NCBI RefSeq assembly: GCF_003054175.1
Contig: NZ_QBKN01000005.1
Span: 124,001 to 188,000, forward strand
Length of the DNA: 64,000 nucleotides
Direction of reading: 5' to 3'
Source of the DNA: Allosediminivita pacifica
Lineage (GTDB): Bacteria > Pseudomonadota > Alphaproteobacteria > Rhodobacterales > Rhodobacteraceae
Position 1 is the stretch's first letter. The number at the start of each line of letters is the position of its first letter. The position numbers and the translations under genes are program-made. Positions 20,846 to 29,221 of this stretch are shown piece by piece. The notes beneath the pieces were generated by a model. The model was not told the origin of the DNA. It was given only the letters and a program-made list of their open reading frames with translations, and did not search any database.

Positions 20846-20895
20846 AAATCAATGACTTGCAGAGGCGAATTAACCGTTTCTTAGGGTTGTCCCGC
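20846..20895. promoter_or_regulatory. 50-nt conserved intergenic element, copy 2
   Basis: Matches 2359-2408 in sequence blocks and exact spacing (AAATCAATG, 18 nt, ACCGnTTCTTAnG, 2 nt, TGTCCCGC). A one-mismatch CtrA-like core TTAA-N7-TTAG is at 20870-20884. It lies between bmt (starts at 20678, minus) and the YdcF-like gene (ends at 20915, minus). Confidence 0.5.
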
Positions 20896-20914
20896 GCGGG
20901 GGTCCACAGTGCGG

Positions 20915-21571
20915 TCAGTCAAGAAACCACGGCGGCAGGCGGTCCTGAAGGCCGATTCCCGAGGCCGCCGACCAGATGAGCGCACGCCCGAGGTTGAGCC
21001 ACCATTTCGGGATAGCGCTCAGCAGGATTTCGGAATGACCCCGGAAGGGGACCGGGTCGAAGGCCGAGGATTTGCATACCCTGTCGATCGGTACGCCGGC
21101 CCATGCCATGCTGAAGGCACCACGCCAAAGATGGTAGCCCGAGCTTACAAGGAGAATTCGGCCCGCGTCACGAAGCTGCGGCTCGGAAAAGAGCGCGTTT
21201 TGCAACGTCGATTGGGACCGGTCTTCGACCGAGATTGCCGCGGCCGGGATACCCTGCGCGATTGCCATATCGCGCATTCCCCACGCGACCGCGATGTCCG
21301 GATCGTAGGAGGCGTCGCCGGTCATATGCAGTCTGCGGACAACGCCGCCTTGGTAGAGAGCGACTCCGGCCGCAGTTCGGGCCGCGGTGATCATGCCGGG
21401 GCGGCTGTCCACCTCGTCGTTCCGCAGGCCTGCCGAGAGTATCACGGCCACGTCATAAGGGGACGACGGGTGAAGTCTGTCGCAGCGGGTCGTGAAGTAA
21501 GCCGATCCCAGTGAGGTCGCGAGGGGAGGAACGACCAGCAGTAGCAGCAGGACGGCGAGGCGTTTCTTCAT
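20915..21571 (-). CDS. YdcF/SanA-like (DUF218) membrane-anchored protein
   Basis: 218 residues. An N-terminal membrane anchor (about 4-24) is followed by a DUF218 domain: YDVAVILSAGLRNDEVDSRPGM, MTGDASYDPDIAVAWGMRDMA, VEDRSQSTLQNALFS, ILLVSSGYHLWRGAF. Related proteins affect envelope or peptidoglycan barrier properties; the molecular activity is unknown. Four-base overlap with the upstream sugar-transferase gene suggests a joint envelope role. Confidence 0.8.
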   Translation of the reverse strand: MKKRLAVLLLLLVVPPLATSLGSAYFTTRCDRLHPSSPYDVAVILSAGLRNDEVDSRPGMITAARTAAGVALYQGGVVRRLHMTGDASYDPDIAVAWGMRDMAIAQGIPAAAISVEDRSQSTLQNALFSEPQLRDAGRILLVSSGYHLWRGAFSMAWAGVPIDRVCKSSAFDPVPFRGHSEILLSAIPKWWLNLGRALIWSAASGIGLQDRLPPWFLD

Positions 21572-22386
21572 GCCCGACCCCCGGGGCCGGTGGCTCCGGT
21601 TGCGAATCGTTGCAGAAGGCGGCGCAGTTCACCAACCCCGATATCCTTCTTGTAGGTCAGCTTGTGCACCGGCGTTGCGCGGAGGATGTTCAGGTTGGCC
21701 TCGGTCACCTCCTGCTTGCCCGTCAGGCAGCGTTGCAACAGGTGCGGCGGATTGGCTGACAGCGCCGGGGTTTCGGCCCAGAGACGCCGGCATTCGGGAT
21801 CGTAGCGGGTGAGCGCCTCGAAGAGATGGTGGCTGCCGAAGTAGGTCTTTCGCGCCCCCGCATCGCCCCAATGGGTCACGAGTGCCTCGTGCCAGCGTCC
21901 GACAAGGGGGTGACCGGGGACCGCAGCAATGAACCAGTTCGAGATCGCACGGTCCTCCGCCGGGGCGGAGAAAAGGAAGAGCCCGCATTGGCAGAAGATC
22001 TGCGGCAGCCAGTCGTCGAGCGGGCGGGTGCAGAGCGAGGTCGCGTCGGCCCAGACGCCGCCGTGTTCCTGCAGGATTCGGGTGCGCAGCAGGTCGGAGT
22101 AATGGGCGGTGGAGAGCGTTTCAGGCAGGTCCGCGCGGGGCAGGTGACGGTCGGCCGCCTGCTGGTCGAGCACCTCGACCTCCCAACCGGGGTTCTGGGC
22201 GCGCCACGAGGACACGCAGCAACGGACTAGCTCGGGCGCGCTGTCCAATCCACTGTCCCAGTAGAGGTAGATTCTCCGGGGCAGGGCCATCGGGTCACGG
22301 CGTGGGGGGGAGGGATGGTGAAAGAAGTCGCGCGTCACGCGGCTTTTCTTCAGCCGGACGAAGGTGTTCAGCAGGACTGCTCGCAT
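21568..22386 (-). CDS. Capsular polysaccharide synthesis-type glycosyltransferase
   Basis: 272 residues from the ATG at 22386, preceded by AAGGGGGC. Sequence RIYLYWDSGLDSAPELVRCCVSSW, then AHYSDLLRTRILQEHGGVWADATSLCTRPLDDW, is the DXD-type sugar-transferase core seen in Caps_synth proteins (SDLLR..GGVW.DAT). The acceptor and sugar are unknown. The next gene (YdcF-like) overlaps by four bases. An upstream extension to 22461 would overlap guaA and lacks a ribosome-binding site. Confidence 0.8.
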   Translation of the reverse strand: MRAVLLNTFVRLKKSRVTRDFFHHPSPPRRDPMALPRRIYLYWDSGLDSAPELVRCCVSSWRAQNPGWEVEVLDQQAADRHLPRADLPETLSTAHYSDLLRTRILQEHGGVWADATSLCTRPLDDWLPQIFCQCGLFLFSAPAEDRAISNWFIAAVPGHPLVGRWHEALVTHWGDAGARKTYFGSHHLFEALTRYDPECRRLWAETPALSANPPHLLQRCLTGKQEVTEANLNILRATPVHKLTYKKDIGVGELRRLLQRFATGATGPGGRA

Positions 22387-22422
22387 GTTCAGCTTGCCCC
22401 CTTGTCGCGATCCCCGCCGTGT

Positions 22423-22448
22423 CGCCGGTGCCCGCACGGACACCGGCG
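22423..22448. terminator. Hairpin 3' of guaA
   Basis: CGCCGGTG and CACCGGCG arms around ten bases, located 10-35 bases past the guaA stop. No T-run follows, so a weak or factor-dependent terminator at best. Confidence 0.4.
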
Positions 22449-22457
22449 TATGTCGGA

Positions 22458-24029
22458 TCACTCCAGCTCGATGGTGCCCGGCGGTTTCGAGGTGCAGTCG
22501 TAGAAGACCCGGTTGATGCCCTTGACCTCGTTGATGATGCGGGTCGAGGTTTCGCCCAGGAAGTCGTGGCTGAAGGGATAGTAATCCGCCGTCATGCCAT
22601 CGACCGAGGTCACCGCCCGCAGGCCGAGCGCGTAGTCGTAGGTGCGCCCGTCGCCCATCACGCCCACGGTGCGCATGGGCAGGATGGCGGCGAAGGCCTG
22701 CCAGATTTCGTCGTAGAGCCCGTGCTTGCGGATCTGGTCGATGTAGACGGCATCTGCCTTGCGCAGGATGTCGAGCTTGTCGCGCGTGATCTCGCCCGGG
22801 CAGCGGATCGCAAGGCCCGGCCCCGGGAAGGGGTGGCGGCCGATGAAGCTGTCGGGCAGGCCGAGTTCGCGGCCGAGGGCGCGGACCTCGTCCTTGAAGA
22901 GCTCGCGCAGCGGCTCGACCAGTTTCAGGCCCATCTTCTCGGGCAGGCCGCCGACGTTGTGGTGCGACTTGATCGTCACCGAGGGGCCACCGGAGAAGCT
23001 GACCGATTCAATGACGTCGGGGTAGAGCGTGCCCTGGGCGAGGAATTCCGCGCCCTCGATGTCGTTGGCGTGCTTTTGGAAGACGTCGATGAAGAGCTTG
23101 CCGATGATCTTGCGCTTCTGCTCGGGGTCGGAGACGCCCTCGAGCTCGCCAAGGAACAGGTCGCTCTCGTCGGCGTGGATCAGCGGGATGTTGTAGTGGT
23201 CGCGGAAGAGGGTGGTGACCTCTTCGGCCTCGTTCAGGCGCAGTAGCCCGTGGTCGACGAAGACGCAGGTGAGCTGGTCGCCGATGGCCTCGTGGAGAAG
23301 CACGGCCGCCACCGAGCTGTCGACGCCGCCGGAGAGGCCGCAGATGACCTTGCGGTCGCCGACCTGTTCGCGGATCTTGCGGATCGCCTCGTCGCGGTAG
23401 GCGTCCATGGTCCAGTCACCGGCAAAGCCCGCGTCGCGCACGAAGTTTTCGTAAAGCGTCTTGCCGTTCGGGGTGTGGTGCACTTCGGGGTGGAACTGGA
23501 CGGCGTAGAAGCGGCGTTCGAGGTCGGCGGTGATGGCGAAGGGCGCGCCGGTGGAGGTGCCGTAGACGGCGAAACCGGGCGCGATCTCGGCCACGTGGTC
23601 GCCGTGGCTCATCCAGACCTGTTCGCGGCCCGTGCCCTCGATGAACCAGCCCTTGAGCAGGTCGATCCGCTCGGGCGTGGGCTCGACCCAGGCGCGGCCG
23701 AATTCCGAGGTGCCCTCGCCGCCGATGACGCGGCCGCCGAGGTCCTGCATCATGACCTGCTGGCCGTAGCAGATGCCGAGAATCGGCACGCCGAGGTCAT
23801 AGACCTTCTGCGGCGGGCGCGGCGATCCCTCGCGCGTGACGGTGTCGGGCCCGCCGGAAAAGATCACGGCCTTGGGCGCGAACGCGTCGAGGAAGGCCTC
23901 GGTCACGTTCTGGTAGGGGTGGATCTCGCAATAGACGTTCAGCTCGCGCAGGCGGCGCGCGATCAGCTGCGTCACCTGGGAGCCGAAGTCGATGATGAGG
24001 AGGCGGTCATGCTGCTGGGGCTCGATCAT
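22458..24029 (-). CDS. guaA: GMP synthase (glutamine-hydrolysing)
   Basis: Converts XMP to GMP. 523 residues in three parts: a class I glutaminase domain ([35 protein letters not shown] with the nucleophile Cys, [10 protein letters not shown]), the ATP pyrophosphatase domain ([14 protein letters not shown]) and the C-terminal dimerisation domain ending in [15 protein letters not shown]. All catalytic motifs are intact. Confidence 0.97.
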   Translation of the reverse strand: MIEPQQHDRLLIIDFGSQVTQLIARRLRELNVYCEIHPYQNVTEAFLDAFAPKAVIFSGGPDTVTREGSPRPPQKVYDLGVPILGICYGQQVMMQDLGGRVIGGEGTSEFGRAWVEPTPERIDLLKGWFIEGTGREQVWMSHGDHVAEIAPGFAVYGTSTGAPFAITADLERRFYAVQFHPEVHHTPNGKTLYENFVRDAGFAGDWTMDAYRDEAIRKIREQVGDRKVICGLSGGVDSSVAAVLLHEAIGDQLTCVFVDHGLLRLNEAEEVTTLFRDHYNIPLIHADESDLFLGELEGVSDPEQKRKIIGKLFIDVFQKHANDIEGAEFLAQGTLYPDVIESVSFSGGPSVTIKSHHNVGGLPEKMGLKLVEPLRELFKDEVRALGRELGLPDSFIGRHPFPGPGLAIRCPGEITRDKLDILRKADAVYIDQIRKHGLYDEIWQAFAAILPMRTVGVMGDGRTYDYALGLRAVTSVDGMTADYYPFSHDFLGETSTRIINEVKGINRVFYDCTSKPPGTIELE

Positions 24030-24104
24030 GGCCTGCCTTTAGGCAAGCGCGGCGCCACGGGCAAGAGGGGATCGCGGCGCGCGCGGGCAAACCTGTGCCG
24101 GGCC

Positions 24105-25325
24105 TCAGGCGGCGTGGTCGGGATGCCGCTTTTCGCGCACGCCGAGCGTCAGGACGGCGGCGAGCAGGACGCAGACGGGAATCGTGAGCATGGCCGCCCC
24201 GAAGGCGCCACTCGCGCGGTCGATCATGACGCCGACCAGCGGCTGGAAGACCAACGCCCCGGCGATGCCGATCATGTTGACGAAGCTGATGATCGTGCCC
24301 GAGACCTCTTGCGGATGGCCTTCCTTGGCCATGGCGAAGGTCAGCATCTGGGCGCCGTTGAAGAGGCCCGCCAGGAAGAGCAGCACGGCGAGCGCCCGGA
24401 GCCCCAGGCCGGGCAGGAAGAGGGCTGCGGCATAGAGCGCGGCGGTGAGCAGGATGCTCACGAAAAGCAGCCATTTGCGGTGCCCGAGCCGGTCCGAGAT
24501 CCAGCCCGAGGCGACGCTGCCCGCGGCCATGCCCCAGAAGATCATGGAGACGGCGAGCTCGGCCTGCGCCTCGCCCAGACCGCGGTCGGCCACGACCTCG
24601 GCGCTGCCCCACAGCCCGCCGTAGACGTTGACGGGCATGTAGTAGAGCGCGCCGAGCAGCGCGATGAGCCAGACCCTGCCGTCGCGCATGAGCGGGCGCA
24701 GCGGGGCGAGCGGGTGGGCGCCGGGGATGCGTTCGGGGGCGTCGTCGGCGTCGTGCAGGAAGATCACGGCAAGGCAGAGGATCACCGCGCCCGCCGCAGC
24801 GATGGCGAAGAAGACTGACCGCCACCCCGCGAGCGTGACAAGGCCGCTCAGCCAGACGGCGCCGACCGCGGTGCCGATCATCGCAAGCGCGTTCACGACA
24901 CCCGAAAGCAGCGCGAAGCGGGCCGGGGGGAAGCGGTGGTTGACCACGTAGAGCGCGCCGACGAAGGCGAAGGCGGCGCCGAAGCCTGTCAGCAGCCGTC
25001 CGATGCCCGCGACCAGCGGCAGATCGGTCAGCGCAAAGAGCGCGACGCCCGAGGCGCAGGCCGCGATGGCCGGAAGCACCAGGCGCCTTGCACCGAAGCG
25101 GTCCATGGCGAGGCCCACGACGATCTGCATCGGCGCGTAGATCCAGAAGAAGAGGCTCGAGAGCGTGGAGAAGCCGCCGCCGGAGAGGCCGAACCACTCG
25201 CGGATCTGGCCGGGGGCAAGGCTGGGGCTGATGCGCGCGACGAATTCGAAGAGGAAGAAGAGGCTGGCCGTGGCAAAGGCGAGCCAGGCTCCGAGGCCTG
25301 CGGTGGACCGGGGGGAAATCATCAC
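24105..25325 (-). CDS. Major facilitator superfamily transporter
   Basis: 406 residues with twelve predicted membrane helices. MFS loop motif between helices 2 and 3 reads GLAMDRFGARRLV, and the repeated half carries GWISDRLGHRKW. The substrate cannot be named. Two adjacent Met codons begin the frame. It ends 75 bases before guaA starts on the same strand. Confidence 0.85.
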   Translation of the reverse strand: MMISPRSTAGLGAWLAFATASLFFLFEFVARISPSLAPGQIREWFGLSGGGFSTLSSLFFWIYAPMQIVVGLAMDRFGARRLVLPAIAACASGVALFALTDLPLVAGIGRLLTGFGAAFAFVGALYVVNHRFPPARFALLSGVVNALAMIGTAVGAVWLSGLVTLAGWRSVFFAIAAAGAVILCLAVIFLHDADDAPERIPGAHPLAPLRPLMRDGRVWLIALLGALYYMPVNVYGGLWGSAEVVADRGLGEAQAELAVSMIFWGMAAGSVASGWISDRLGHRKWLLFVSILLTAALYAAALFLPGLGLRALAVLLFLAGLFNGAQMLTFAMAKEGHPQEVSGTIISFVNMIGIAGALVFQPLVGVMIDRASGAFGAAMLTIPVCVLLAAVLTLGVREKRHPDHAA

Positions 25326-25708
25326 GCGCTCCTGTCTGACGGGATCGCGCGGACCTTAGTCGCACGGCGTCGAGGCGCAACCGCTGCTCGGTTGATGGGG
25401 GGCTACCGCTTTCGGTGCGGGAACGCAGTCGCCGGTGCGCGCGGCGCAGGTCACTGATTTCTCTTCCGTCTTGGGGCGTTTGCGCGCGGGACATCTGCGC
25501 CTCGGCCCCCGGTAAGGCGTGGCCACGCGATACCTTCGGGTACGCGTCGCGCCGCGGGCTCAAGGGGATCGCAAGATGTGGGAGGAGGGGGCGATACCCT
25601 GCCAAATTTTATAGGTGATGCGGGAACGCCGACCGGTGCGGATCGTTCTGGTGGCAGACGATCCGGATCGCCGCAGACACATACTCAACCGAGACCTGGA
25701 GACCTGAC
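25326..25708. other. 383-base intergenic region with stress promoter and short leader frame
   Basis: Divergent region between the MFS gene and the DUF892 gene. It contains the EcfG-like promoter at 25623-25647. A 29-codon frame (25618-25707, ending two bases before the DUF892 ATG) encodes VRIVLVADDPDRRRHIL, which resembles the first strand and helix of a response-regulator receiver domain and then stops. The rest holds nothing I can name. Confidence 0.4.
25623..25647 (+). promoter_or_regulatory. Candidate EcfG (general stress sigma factor) promoter
   Basis: GGAAC (25623-25627), sixteen bases, CGTT (25644-25647): an exact match to the alphaproteobacterial EcfG consensus GGAAC-N16/17-CGTT. It is oriented toward, and 61 bases before, a DUF892 gene, a type often in that regulon. 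Confidence 0.6.
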
Positions 25709-26194
25709 ATGAAGACGCTTGATGCGCTTTTCACCCACTTTCTGCGCGACATCTATTATGCCGAGAAGCAGGTCCTGAAGACCTTGCCCAAGATGGCCCG
25801 CAAGGCCTCCTCGGAGGATCTGAAGGAAGCCTTCGAACATCACCGCGAGGAGACCGAGGAGCAGATCGAGAACCTCGAGAAGGTGTTCGAGATGCTTGGC
25901 ATGAAAGCCCGGGGCGTCACCTGCGAGGCGATTGTCGGCATCCTCGACGAAGGCAAGGAGATCATGGACGAGACCGACAGCGCCGATGCGCGTGATGCGG
26001 GCATGATCGCTGCGGCGCAGGCCGTGGAACACTACGAGATGACGCGCTATGGCACGCTGATCGCCTGGTCGAAGACGCTGAAGCTCGATTCCAAGGTGAC
26101 CGGGCTTTTCGAGGCCAACCTGAGTCAGGAAAAGGCCGCGGATGACAAACTTACCAAGCTGGCCGAGGGCGCGCTGAACCGCGAGGCCGCCTGA
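25709..26194 (+). CDS. YciE/YciF-type ferritin-like stress protein (DUF892)
   Basis: 161 residues, all-helical. MKTLDALFTHFLRDIYYAEKQVLKTLPKMARKA is the DUF892 N-terminus. Glu/His residues in helices 2 and 4 (EAFEHHREETEEQIENLEKVF, AAAQAVEHYEMTRYG) fit a di-iron ferritin-like bundle. Homologues respond to general stress and may have ferroxidase activity. Ribosome-binding GGAG lies ten bases before the ATG. An EcfG-like promoter upstream supports stress induction. Confidence 0.88.
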   Translation: MKTLDALFTHFLRDIYYAEKQVLKTLPKMARKASSEDLKEAFEHHREETEEQIENLEKVFEMLGMKARGVTCEAIVGILDEGKEIMDETDSADARDAGMIAAAQAVEHYEMTRYGTLIAWSKTLKLDSKVTGLFEANLSQEKAADDKLTKLAEGALNREAA

Positions 26195-26220
26195 GGCCTT
26201 TCGCGCGACCACTTGATCGG

Positions 26221-26252
26221 AGGGGCGTCCCGTCGGGGCGCCCTTTCCTTTT
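26221..26252 (+). terminator. Terminator of the DUF892 gene
   Basis: Stem AGGG-CG-CCC / GGG-CG-CCCT around CGTC with small bulges, followed by TTTCCTTTT on the plus strand, 27 bases past the stop codon. Confidence 0.7.
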
Positions 26253-26275
26253 GCCGACCATCACCGCCTCCTCCG

Positions 26276-26339
26276 CTTCTTCTTGGCAAAAATACTCCGG
26301 GGGAGGCCCGCAGGGCCGGGGGCAGAGCCCCCATTCCCC
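26276..26339 (-). repeat. Gene-end double-hairpin repeat, copy B
   Basis: Minus-strand copy of the repeat at 16713-16777: GGGGGCTCTGCCCCC hairpin, GGCCCTGCGGGCC hairpin, then CCCCCGGAGTATTT and TTGCCAAGAAGAAG. It begins a few bases past the stop codon of the carbonic anhydrase gene, in the same orientation relative to its gene as copy A. Confidence 0.65.
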
Positions 26340-26343
26340 TCTG

Positions 26344-27129
26344 CTATTCGATCGGCGCAAGAAGCTCCGGCGCGGTGACCAGCGCGCGGACGCCGTGGCT
26401 GTGATCCTCTTCGAAGATATTGCCCTCTTCGGCCCAGGCGTGCAGCGAGGAAACGTCGAGCCGCGCGCAGTCTGGCCGGACGGACCATGTGACCTGCAGG
26501 GGCGAGCAGATTTCCTCGGTATAGCTCGGGCCGGTGGTGGAGCCCGCGAAGACCACGGGGCGGCCGGTGCCGGTGGGCAAAATCTTGGCGCGGTGCAGGC
26601 CGTTGACCTTCCCTCCGTAGACGAAGTCGCGGAAGTCGAGCGCGCCGGGGTCGTTCACCACGAGGAAGACCTGCGCCTCGACGCGGAGCTGGGGATTCGC
26701 GCAGCTGGGCGACAGGCAGGCGCCAAGGCCGGGGCCCGGGGCGATGTCGCAGGAGGTGTGGACCCAGTGCACCTCGATCGTGTCGCCGGGCACGACGCCG
26801 TGGAAGGCGCCGTGCCCTTCGGCGGGATCTTGCAGTTCGGCGGTGGTCAGCGCAGAGGTGCCGTTGCAGCGGTAGCCGCCGTGTTCGCCGTCGCCCGCGT
26901 GGATCGAGAAGCCCGGACCACGATGTTCGGCCTGGGTGTGCGTGTGGATGTTGCAGAGGTTCAGCCTCGTGGCGGGCGGTGCCGGGCTGAAGCTGCGGGC
27001 ATTCGTGCCCGTGGGGCTGGAGATGTCGCGGGGCGTCTGGGGGCCGAAACCGCGGCAATATTGCTGGGCGGAGGTGGGCAGGGCGGTCGCGGCAAGGGCA
27101 AGCGCCGCGATTGTGGCGCGGATCGTCAT
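26344..27129 (-). CDS. Delta-class carbonic anhydrase, secreted
   Basis: 261 residues with a signal peptide (cleavage after TSAQQ-like region, about residue 21). The mature part matches my recall of bacterial delta-class carbonic anhydrases: LNLCNIHTHTQAEHRGPGFS, GGYRCNGTSAL, FHGVVPGDTIEVHWVHTSCD, SCANPQLRVEAQVFLVVND, VVFAGSTTGPSY, CSPLQVTWSVRP, HSHGVRALVTAPELL. Cys and His residues in CNIHTH, EVHWVHTSC fit zinc ligation. Reaction: reversible CO2 hydration in the periplasm. This class is best known from diatoms. Divergent from the mttB-like gene. Confidence 0.82.
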   Translation of the reverse strand: MTIRATIAALALAATALPTSAQQYCRGFGPQTPRDISSPTGTNARSFSPAPPATRLNLCNIHTHTQAEHRGPGFSIHAGDGEHGGYRCNGTSALTTAELQDPAEGHGAFHGVVPGDTIEVHWVHTSCDIAPGPGLGACLSPSCANPQLRVEAQVFLVVNDPGALDFRDFVYGGKVNGLHRAKILPTGTGRPVVFAGSTTGPSYTEEICSPLQVTWSVRPDCARLDVSSLHAWAEEGNIFEEDHSHGVRALVTAPELLAPIE

Positions 27130-27338
27130 GGTCAGTCTCCGTTGCGGACGGGTCTTGGGGAAGGGTTAAGACGGGAGTGCTAAGGATTCCCTGCAGGTCG
27201 TGTCCGGCATGCCGTCAAATGTCGCTTTCGCGTGCCAATTGCCGGAAAGGGCAAATGCGGCGGTCCGGCGGGCCGATAGAAGTGCGAGGATCGGCACCCT
27301 GGATACGGGGCCCACACCTTTGGTCGCGAGGGCAGGAC

Positions 27339-28883
27339 ATGGCGGAAGCAGCAGCGCGCAAACGGGCACGGGGCGGCGGCGGTGCCGCCCGCCGGGCCGA
27401 ACGGACGGCGGTCAGCGTCGAGACCGCGCGCCACATCGAGCGCAACATTCCCAATTTCGAGGTGCTGAACGAGGAAGCGCTGCAGATCATCGAGGCCAAC
27501 GCCGAGACGGTGCTGGAAGAGATCGGCGTCAACTTCGTCAACAACCCCGCGGCGCTGGAACGCTGGCGCGAGGCCGGCGCGGATGTTCAGGGCGAGCGGG
27601 TGCGCCTGCCCAAGGGGCTTGCCAAGAGCCTCATCGCGCATGCGCCCTCGAAGTTCACCCAGCACGCGCGCAATCCCGAGCGCAACGTCGAGATCGGCGG
27701 GCGTAACCTGGTGCTGGCCCCGGTCTACGGCCCGCCCTTCGTGCGCGATGCCGATGGCGGGCGGCGCTACGCCACGATCGAGGATTTCCGCAAGTTCGTG
27801 AAGCTGGGCTACATGTCCAAGTGGCTGCACCATTCCGGCGGCACGGTCTGCGAGCCGACCGACATCCCGGTGAACAAGCGTCACCTCGACATGCTGTTGG
27901 CGCACATGACCTTGTCGGACAAGCCCTTCATGGGGTCGGTGACCGAACCCAGCCGCGCGCAGGACAGCGTGGACATGTGCAAGATCCTCTTCGGCGAGGA
28001 ATTTGCGTCGAACAACGCCTGCATGACCTCGCTCATCAACATCAACTCGCCGCTGACCTTCGACGACGTGATGATGGGCGCGATGGAGGTCTATGCCGAG
28101 AACATGCAGGCGAGCATCATCTCGCCCTTCATCGTGGGCGGCGCCATGGCGCCGGTTTCGGTCGCGGGCACGCTGACGCAGGTGCTGGCGGAGGTCATGG
28201 CCGGCATCGCCTATTCGCAGCTGGTGCGGAAGGGCGCGCCGGTGATCTTCGGAGCTTTCGTGACCTCGATCGACATGAACTCGGGCGCGCCCACCTTCGG
28301 CACCCCCGAGGCGGCGCATATCACCTACGGTGCAGGGCAGCTCGCGCGCAGACTGGGCCTGCCATTCCGGTCGGCGGGGTCCTTCAACGGCTCCAAGCTG
28401 CCCGATGCGCAGGCCGGCTACGAGACGGCAAACACGCTGAACGTCGGCCTGCTATCGGGCGTGAACTTCATGCTGCACGCCTGCGGCTGGCTGGAGGGCG
28501 GTCTGGTTTCCTCGTTCGAGAAATTCGTGACGGATGCGGACCAGTTGGGCGCGCTGCACAAGCTGGCAGCGGGTGTGCCGATGGACGTGGAAGCGCAGGC
28601 CATGGAGGCCATCCGCGAGGTTGGCCCCGGCGGGCACTATCTGGGGTGCGCGCATACCCAGAAACATTTCAAGAGCGCCTTCTGGCGGTCCGAGGTGCTG
28701 GACTACAAGCCTTATGAACAGTGGGCGGACGAGGGCGGGCGCGATACCGCAACGCTGGCCGCCGCGCGGGTCGAGACGCTGCTCGAACGCTATCAGCAAC
28801 CGGCGATGGACCCGGGCGTGGCCGGGGCGCTGAACGAGTACGTGGCGCGCAAGAAGGCCTCGATGCCCGACGCATTCAGCTGA
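27339..28883 (+). CDS. MttB-family trimethylamine/quaternary-amine:corrinoid methyltransferase
   Basis: 514 residues. Family stretches: NFEVLNEEALQIIEANAETVLEEIGVNF, VYGPPFVRDADGG, HHSGGTVCEPTDIPVNKRHLD, SIISPFIVGGAMAPVSVAGT, GSFNGSKLPDAQAGYETANTL, GCAHTQKHFKSAFW. No in-frame amber codon exists, so it is a non-pyrrolysine MttB homologue. Characterised ones demethylate glycine betaine, proline betaine or carnitine and pass the methyl to a corrinoid protein. The start at 27339 follows GGCAGGA; the frame extends upstream to 27111 but overlaps the carbonic anhydrase start. A corrinoid carrier is at 17697. Confidence 0.87.
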   Translation: MAEAAARKRARGGGGAARRAERTAVSVETARHIERNIPNFEVLNEEALQIIEANAETVLEEIGVNFVNNPAALERWREAGADVQGERVRLPKGLAKSLIAHAPSKFTQHARNPERNVEIGGRNLVLAPVYGPPFVRDADGGRRYATIEDFRKFVKLGYMSKWLHHSGGTVCEPTDIPVNKRHLDMLLAHMTLSDKPFMGSVTEPSRAQDSVDMCKILFGEEFASNNACMTSLININSPLTFDDVMMGAMEVYAENMQASIISPFIVGGAMAPVSVAGTLTQVLAEVMAGIAYSQLVRKGAPVIFGAFVTSIDMNSGAPTFGTPEAAHITYGAGQLARRLGLPFRSAGSFNGSKLPDAQAGYETANTLNVGLLSGVNFMLHACGWLEGGLVSSFEKFVTDADQLGALHKLAAGVPMDVEAQAMEAIREVGPGGHYLGCAHTQKHFKSAFWRSEVLDYKPYEQWADEGGRDTATLAAARVETLLERYQQPAMDPGVAGALNEYVARKKASMPDAFS

Positions 28884-29221
28884 TCACGCCGGACAAACGG
28901 GTGGTGTAAGGGCCGTCTTCCCGAGAGGGGAGGCGGCCCTTTTCCGTGTGCGGTGCCGCCTTGGCGAAGTGATTCCGTCCCCGACGTCGAATCCCCGGGC
29001 CGACAGAGCGCAACCCAAGGGGTGTTGCGCCATGGGCATATTCAGCGTCCGGTGGTTTCAAAACTGTTTATGTAAATTACTCAATTATCGAAGGACGGTG
29101 GCGCTGTTAACTAATCGCTTACGATTCCGTTTCGTTAATAAGTCAGTAACCAGCTCTACCAATGGTTGACCGCGTTTTGGGGATAAAATCGTGGAAACCT
29201 TAATTGTCAGAGGCTTATCGC
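28884..29221. other. 338-base intergenic region with AT-rich stretch
   Basis: Begins with the terminator at 28910-28944. About 29050-29205 is unusually AT-rich for this genome, with several TTAA/GTTAA words, including TTAA-N7-GTAA (a one-mismatch CtrA-like site) in the AATAAGTCAG stretch near 29134. Probably the promoter region of the DUF6456 gene. No gene seen. Confidence 0.4.
28910..28944 (+). terminator. Rho-independent terminator of the mttB-like gene
   Basis: GGGCCG-CT-CCC / GGG-AG-CGGCCC stem with GAGA loop, followed by TTTTCC. Confidence 0.85.

Noticed and set aside
29204-29221. TTG start for the DUF6456 protein
   Set aside because: The ATG at 29222 has AGAGG at proper distance; the TTG has none.
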